Shown here: piece after piece, positions 31,807 through 35,593 of the stretch | How the letters are laid out: each line of letters begins with the position of its first letter | How positions within the stretch are numbered: position 1 is the stretch's first letter | IMG/VR virus record: IMGVR_UViG_3300007363_000054 | Coordinates: 1-35,593 of that record | DNA: 35,593 nt | DNA from: a virus | Reading direction: 5' to 3' (one strand) | Translations under genes and position numbers: made by a program | Notes under the pieces: generated by a model | Databases searched by the model: none | What the model saw: only the letters and a program-made list of their open reading frames with translations | What the model was told of the DNA's origin: nothing

Positions 31807-33932
31807 GTTACGAAGCTACCTACATAAGCACCATATAATGTTGTACCAATTTTCCAGAAAACTATGACACACTTGTTCGCCAAGGTGGGCGCTACGTTGC
31901 CATTTGAGCTAACCCAGGTCATGGTAGGCCAGGTTACGCTATGCAAATTTCCATCGGTCAGATGCAGTACCAGGCTCTGACCACTGAGGAAACTCTCGGT
32001 AAAAGTTGTAGTTCCTGCTATTGTTTTTTCCTGAACAGTTCCGTTATCAGGATCAATGATTGTTCCTGAAAGGTTGTATACCTGTTCATTTATGGCACCT
32101 GTTAGCGTGACATTGGCAATAGTTTTATTGGTAAATGTCTGGGTGTCGCCTGTGCCTGCCACAGTTGTCGAAGGAGCAATCTTAGCACTAAAGTTCTGAA
32201 GATTTGCATTGACGCCAATGGTAATTGTATCTATGCCACCATCACCATCAATGGTAACGCCTGTGGTATTGGCCAGGTTCAGGGTGTCATTCCAGGCATC
32301 GGCCACGACGCTGACGCTGTTTACTGCAACAGTCTTGAACACCAGCATGCCAGCCGTGGTATTGGCCCAGGCACGATTATCGGTATACCAAAGATTGACA
32401 GGACTGCCATCTTCGGCAATGTCGTCAGTTACCAGAACAACTGTTCCTGTGAAACCATTGACGCTGTCAACGGCACCACCGCCACCACCAGCTACTGTAA
32501 CGTTGCTGATACTGGTAATTCGACCATAGCGGTCAACAACAATCTGCGGTACCAGTGTGGCATTACCATAGTTGCCTGCAGTTACTGCACTGTCTGCCAG
32601 ACTAAACTCACCTGTGGATTCAATATAGCTCAGTCCAGTGGCATTGGCTGCTGCAGTACCGACCGCGGCTCTGACTCTGGTATTAGTAAAGAATAGGTTA
32701 GTGCCTTCGGTTTGGTTTGTTGTCAGTGTATAGAAACTGCTATTGTTTCCATCCAAGAGATCGGCATCCAGACCAGAGCCAGCGCCATCGTTGCCAGCGT
32801 GCCAGACTGCATTGTCATTGAATTGCAGGCCATTGGTATTAGATGGAGCATAGAATTTGAATACGTCTGCAGCATTATCACCGACATGGAAAGTAAGATA
32901 GGTGTCGCCGCCGCTGGTTGTTAGCGAAATGTTGGCATAGTCCAGAGCATTTGGTGAGGCGAATACAATGCCATTGGCAGCTCCAGCTGGTACGAGAACT
33001 CTGTTGGTGCTAACATCATACAGAACCTGAAGATTTAGAACCTCCAGATTGGCCAACATAAAGCTGGCATTGGCTGTATCAATGGTTGCACCTGGTTCTG
33101 GAGCATAGGCCCCGAACAATTTGAATTTGCCACCATCAGAAGCATCTCTGAACAGGCCAGCATGTTGCTGCTGTACGCCATCAAAATAATTACCAACAAA
33201 ACCTATGTCAACAACGTCGCTGGTATAGTTGTTGGCCGCCAGATAAATCAGCGGATCGTTTATCTCAAGTATGTTGGCACTAATTGTAAAGGATTCACTT
33301 AGTACTACTAGATTTGCAACTACTATGTTACCCAGAGTCAGGTCTTGGTTGGTTACTGCAGCAACGGCTCGACTGTTGGTAAAATAGAGATTGGCGCCTT
33401 CGGGAATTTCCGTGGTTGACAGGTTTACGACGCCTGTGAGACCATTGACGCTGTCAACGGCTCCGCCACCACCACCTTCGGTGACTATGACCTGGAAATT
33501 ACCGTTGCTTTCATAATAGACCAGATTAGAGCCATAGGCACCAACTGCAGCACGTGCTCGAGTATTGGTAAAGTATAGATTGTTGGCTTCGGCAATGTTA
33601 GCAGTGTCAAAGAAAGTATTGTTTACTCTGAGGTTACCCTCAAACACTACATAGTTTACAAAGACATCGCGCCAGTGGCGATCATGAGCACCAAAATCAT
33701 AGGTGTCTCCAGCTTCAGGATTGATATCCCAGACGCCGACCTGTAGGTCAGTCTTGAGCTTGGTATTGCTATAGAAAAGATTGCCGTTGCTTTCTGTTAT
33801 GTTTCCAGTAGTCAGGGAGTACCAGGCGACAGCATAGTCAGTGCTGTTTGCCTTGCTCAGTACCTGATACTGCGTTCCACCAGGTATCAGATCTCTCTGT
33901 AAGACTGTACTAATTTCCCTGGATTTGCTCAT
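31803..33932 (-). CDS. Repeat-containing fibre/structural protein
   Basis: This 709-residue protein has several copies of a (N)LYFTN-x-RAxAAV motif (for example near residues 118, 182 and 415) and two copies of GGGGGAVDSVNG(L/F)TG-V, a segment common in phage fibre proteins. Composition is Asn, Thr, Gly, Val and Ala rich, with few Cys or Met. The C-terminus (FTESFLSGQSLVLHLTDGN and later) resembles domains at the ends of marine fibre-like proteins. It should form an elongated trimeric fibre or baseplate-linked structure; the exact role is unknown. It shares its motif with the next gene upstream. Confidence 0.75.
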   Translation of the reverse strand: MSKSREISTVLQRDLIPGGTQYQVLSKANSTDYAVAWYSLTTGNITESNGNLFYSNTKLKTDLQVGVWDINPEAGDTYDFGAHDRHWRDVFVNYVVFEGNLRVNNTFFDTANIAEANNLYFTNTRARAAVGAYGSNLVYYESNGNFQVIVTEGGGGGAVDSVNGLTGVVNLSTTEIPEGANLYFTNSRAVAAVTNQDLTLGNIVVANLVVLSESFTISANILEINDPLIYLAANNYTSDVVDIGFVGNYFDGVQQQHAGLFRDASDGGKFKLFGAYAPEPGATIDTANASFMLANLEVLNLQVLYDVSTNRVLVPAGAANGIVFASPNALDYANISLTTSGGDTYLTFHVGDNAADVFKFYAPSNTNGLQFNDNAVWHAGNDGAGSGLDADLLDGNNSSFYTLTTNQTEGTNLFFTNTRVRAAVGTAAANATGLSYIESTGEFSLADSAVTAGNYGNATLVPQIVVDRYGRITSISNVTVAGGGGGAVDSVNGFTGTVVLVTDDIAEDGSPVNLWYTDNRAWANTTAGMLVFKTVAVNSVSVVADAWNDTLNLANTTGVTIDGDGGIDTITIGVNANLQNFSAKIAPSTTVAGTGDTQTFTNKTIANVTLTGAINEQVYNLSGTIIDPDNGTVQEKTIAGTTTFTESFLSGQSLVLHLTDGNLHSVTWPTMTWVSSNGNVAPTLANKCVIVFWKIGTTLYGAYVGSFVT

Positions 33933-35593
33933 TTATTCTTCCGTGTAGACAATGAAAACGGTTAGGTCTTGACCACCAGCTTCTGTGATATCGGTGGTAA
34001 GATATGAATCAATATCGACAGGTATATTTATTGACACTCTGTTACTCAAATGGTTTCCAGCTTGGATGCTGGGAACTGTGGTGTCAAATATACTTGTTCC
34101 GTTCATCTTTATGTCAATGCTAACAGCTGTTTCTGCAGCAACACCCAGGCTAGCGTAAACCTGTGTTACCACAATGTTAGCAGGTGGATAAAATCTGCTG
34201 CTTCCAATCTTGGCTTCGACATTACCAGGAAACACTTCTCTGAACAGGCAACGCATGGGAGCCGAAATAACTCCGTCATTTTCGCTGATCCTAATATTAC
34301 CCAGATGAATTGTATTACCACTGAGCCACAATTCTCTCCATCTCAGACCTGGACTTCCCAGATCATAGGTATTGCTGGTCGCAGGCATGATGTTGCCTGC
34401 AATGTTAGACATGTCTGGTTGTTCAGACGATCTAATGATTGTAACTACGTCATTGACATTGGCTGGAACTAACAGGCTAATGTTACTGCTATTGTTTCCA
34501 ACCCAGTCTGATTCTAGCTGTTGCAGTACACCATTTACAAAAACCTGTAGCCAGTTATTGTTGGTGTATCCGTCATTGACTGCGAATTCTGTCTGGCCTT
34601 CTACGGCTACATTGGTCTGCAGTGCCTGTATGTAATAGGTCTGGCTATTATAGACATCACCAGCCAGTACATTGCTGGCTGTGGTAATTCTGCCATAGCT
34701 GTCAATGATAAGCTGGGCAACATGCGATGAGTTACCATAGGCCCCTGGATTCAGTCCTGCAACGGCGTTCAGAGACAACACACCAGTTAGTGGCTGATAC
34801 TCCAGACCCGTACCTGCGCTTACACTGGTTCGGGCTCTCTCAGTAGTGAAATAATAATTTGTAGTACCTTCACCCAGATCATCAGTACTTAGAGGATCAA
34901 GGTTGGCTAACTGTCCATAGATGTTACCATATAGATCACCAACAAAGCTGTTGGCAGTCATGACATTGGCTGTTACATTGGCAAAGGTAGGTCCTGCAAC
35001 AGGACTGATATCCTGAGCCAAAGTCAATAATTCTGTTTCTTCGTTATAGCTAAGACCGACATTTGCGTCAGCATGACTGAATAGCCAGCTGGACAGTTTG
35101 GCTTCGGTATAGAATTGATTGACTGCACCATCAACCAGCTCATCGGCTGTAAGTGGTGGTGCAACAACAATGTTAGCACTCCAGGTGCTGTATTCTGTGG
35201 CAAAATAAAGTATGGTACTGGGAGCACTTTGAGGAATGTTCCAGGCTAGTACACGTGTGTTACTTCCGCTAAAGCTGGCCAGGTAATCTTCGTAGGCCGC
35301 GGCGACATTGCCATTTACAGTATAGCTAACACCAGTGATGGTGTTGCTTTCGGAAAGTATGCCTGTGGCAATGTCTCCCAAATCAAAACCAATACCGTTC
35401 AGGGTATCGGAGCTGACATCAAAGTAAACCTTACCGCCCTTGGCGATAAACAATGGTGGATTTGATTCGCCATCAATTACCAGGCTCGAGGCATCACTGG
35501 TTACAGTAATGTTCTGAATTCTGTCGCCAAGGAATGAACCGCGGAACTCATCTGCAGTTACAACATTGGCAAAATTAGCACCATTGGCATGCA
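33933..35593 (-). CDS. Fibre/structural protein, N-terminus cut by window edge
   Basis: The frame stays open from the stop at 33933 to the window edge. An in-frame TTG near 35453 is not a credible start, because the upstream residues (including ADEFRGSFLGDRIQNITVTS) continue the same style, so the gene begins outside. Visible part: about 553 residues with NQFYTEAKLSSWL and NYYFTTERARTSV repeats, GPTFANVTANVM and GDLYGNIYGQL. NTYDLGSPGLRWRELWLSG is a motif common in phage fibre proteins. The C-terminal 90 residues form a separate beta domain. Likely a tail-fibre or baseplate-associated structural protein. Confidence 0.75.
   Translation of the reverse strand, partial: HANGANFANVVTADEFRGSFLGDRIQNITVTSDASSLVIDGESNPPLFIAKGGKVYFDVSSDTLNGIGFDLGDIATGILSESNTITGVSYTVNGNVAAAYEDYLASFSGSNTRVLAWNIPQSAPSTILYFATEYSTWSANIVVAPPLTADELVDGAVNQFYTEAKLSSWLFSHADANVGLSYNEETELLTLAQDISPVAGPTFANVTANVMTANSFVGDLYGNIYGQLANLDPLSTDDLGEGTTNYYFTTERARTSVSAGTGLEYQPLTGVLSLNAVAGLNPGAYGNSSHVAQLIIDSYGRITTASNVLAGDVYNSQTYYIQALQTNVAVEGQTEFAVNDGYTNNNWLQVFVNGVLQQLESDWVGNNSSNISLLVPANVNDVVTIIRSSEQPDMSNIAGNIMPATSNTYDLGSPGLRWRELWLSGNTIHLGNIRISENDGVISAPMRCLFREVFPGNVEAKIGSSRFYPPANIVVTQVYASLGVAAETAVSIDIKMNGTSIFDTTVPSIQAGNHLSNRVSINIPVDIDSYLTTDITEAGGQDLTVFIVYTEE

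Noticed and set aside
34025-34032. AATAAATA late-box match inside the fibre gene at 33933-35593
   Set aside because: It lies inside a coding region with no gene start close downstream, so it is probably chance.

Overview
The window is a continuous piece of a T4-like myovirus genome (contractile tail). Every supported gene is on the minus strand, so transcription runs from high to low coordinates. The hallmark T4 core genes are present in the order usual for marine T4-like phages: neck, tail and packaging genes 13-14-15-16-17, then 18-19-20-67-68-21-22-23-3, then uvsY-uvsW, 55 and 47-46. Gene 55 (late sigma factor) occurs together with NATAAATA late-promoter boxes upstream of several structural genes, which supports the T4-type late transcription scheme. 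No tRNA, integrase, CRISPR array or insertion sequence was seen, and no gap exceeds about 120 bases. The host cannot be fixed from this window. Gene order suggests an aquatic bacterium (cyanobacterium or proteobacterium), but no photosynthesis gene is present.

Layout, in transcription order. (1) 35593-27594: two repeat-rich fibre or structural proteins (the first is cut by the window edge), a 1238-residue beta-propeller-like protein that may be the receptor-binding adhesin, and two paralogous tail-assembly-chaperone-like proteins. (2) 27061-14175: neck, tail completion, terminase, sheath, tube, portal, prohead core, protease, scaffold and major capsid protein. Gene 67 is a short 55-codon ORF. 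A strong terminator follows gene 23. (3) 14109-9556: gene 3, an unusual GT-A glycosyltransferase with a Pro/Gly-rich N-terminus, uvsY, uvsW, a 158-residue unknown and gene 55. (4) 9519-1445: an accessory metabolic cluster. (5) 1460-1: genes 47 and 46 (the latter cut by the window edge).

The accessory cluster is the most interesting part. It encodes GTP cyclohydrolase I (folE), a QueD-like enzyme, a QueE-like radical SAM enzyme and a tRNA-guanine-transglycosylase-superfamily protein of the kind (DpdA) that inserts 7-deazaguanines into phage DNA. No queC is seen. Interleaved are a second probable T-fold protein, a nucleotidyltransferase fused to a mannose-6-phosphate-isomerase-type cupin, and a GT-B glycosyltransferase whose second domain resembles, from memory, the queuosine mannosyltransferase family. 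A DEDD exonuclease, a MazG-like pyrophosphohydrolase and a DadA-like amino acid oxidoreductase are also present. One reading is a DNA-modification pathway that makes a 7-deazaguanine and might add a sugar to it. The sugar step is inference, and virion-surface glycosylation remains a plausible alternative.
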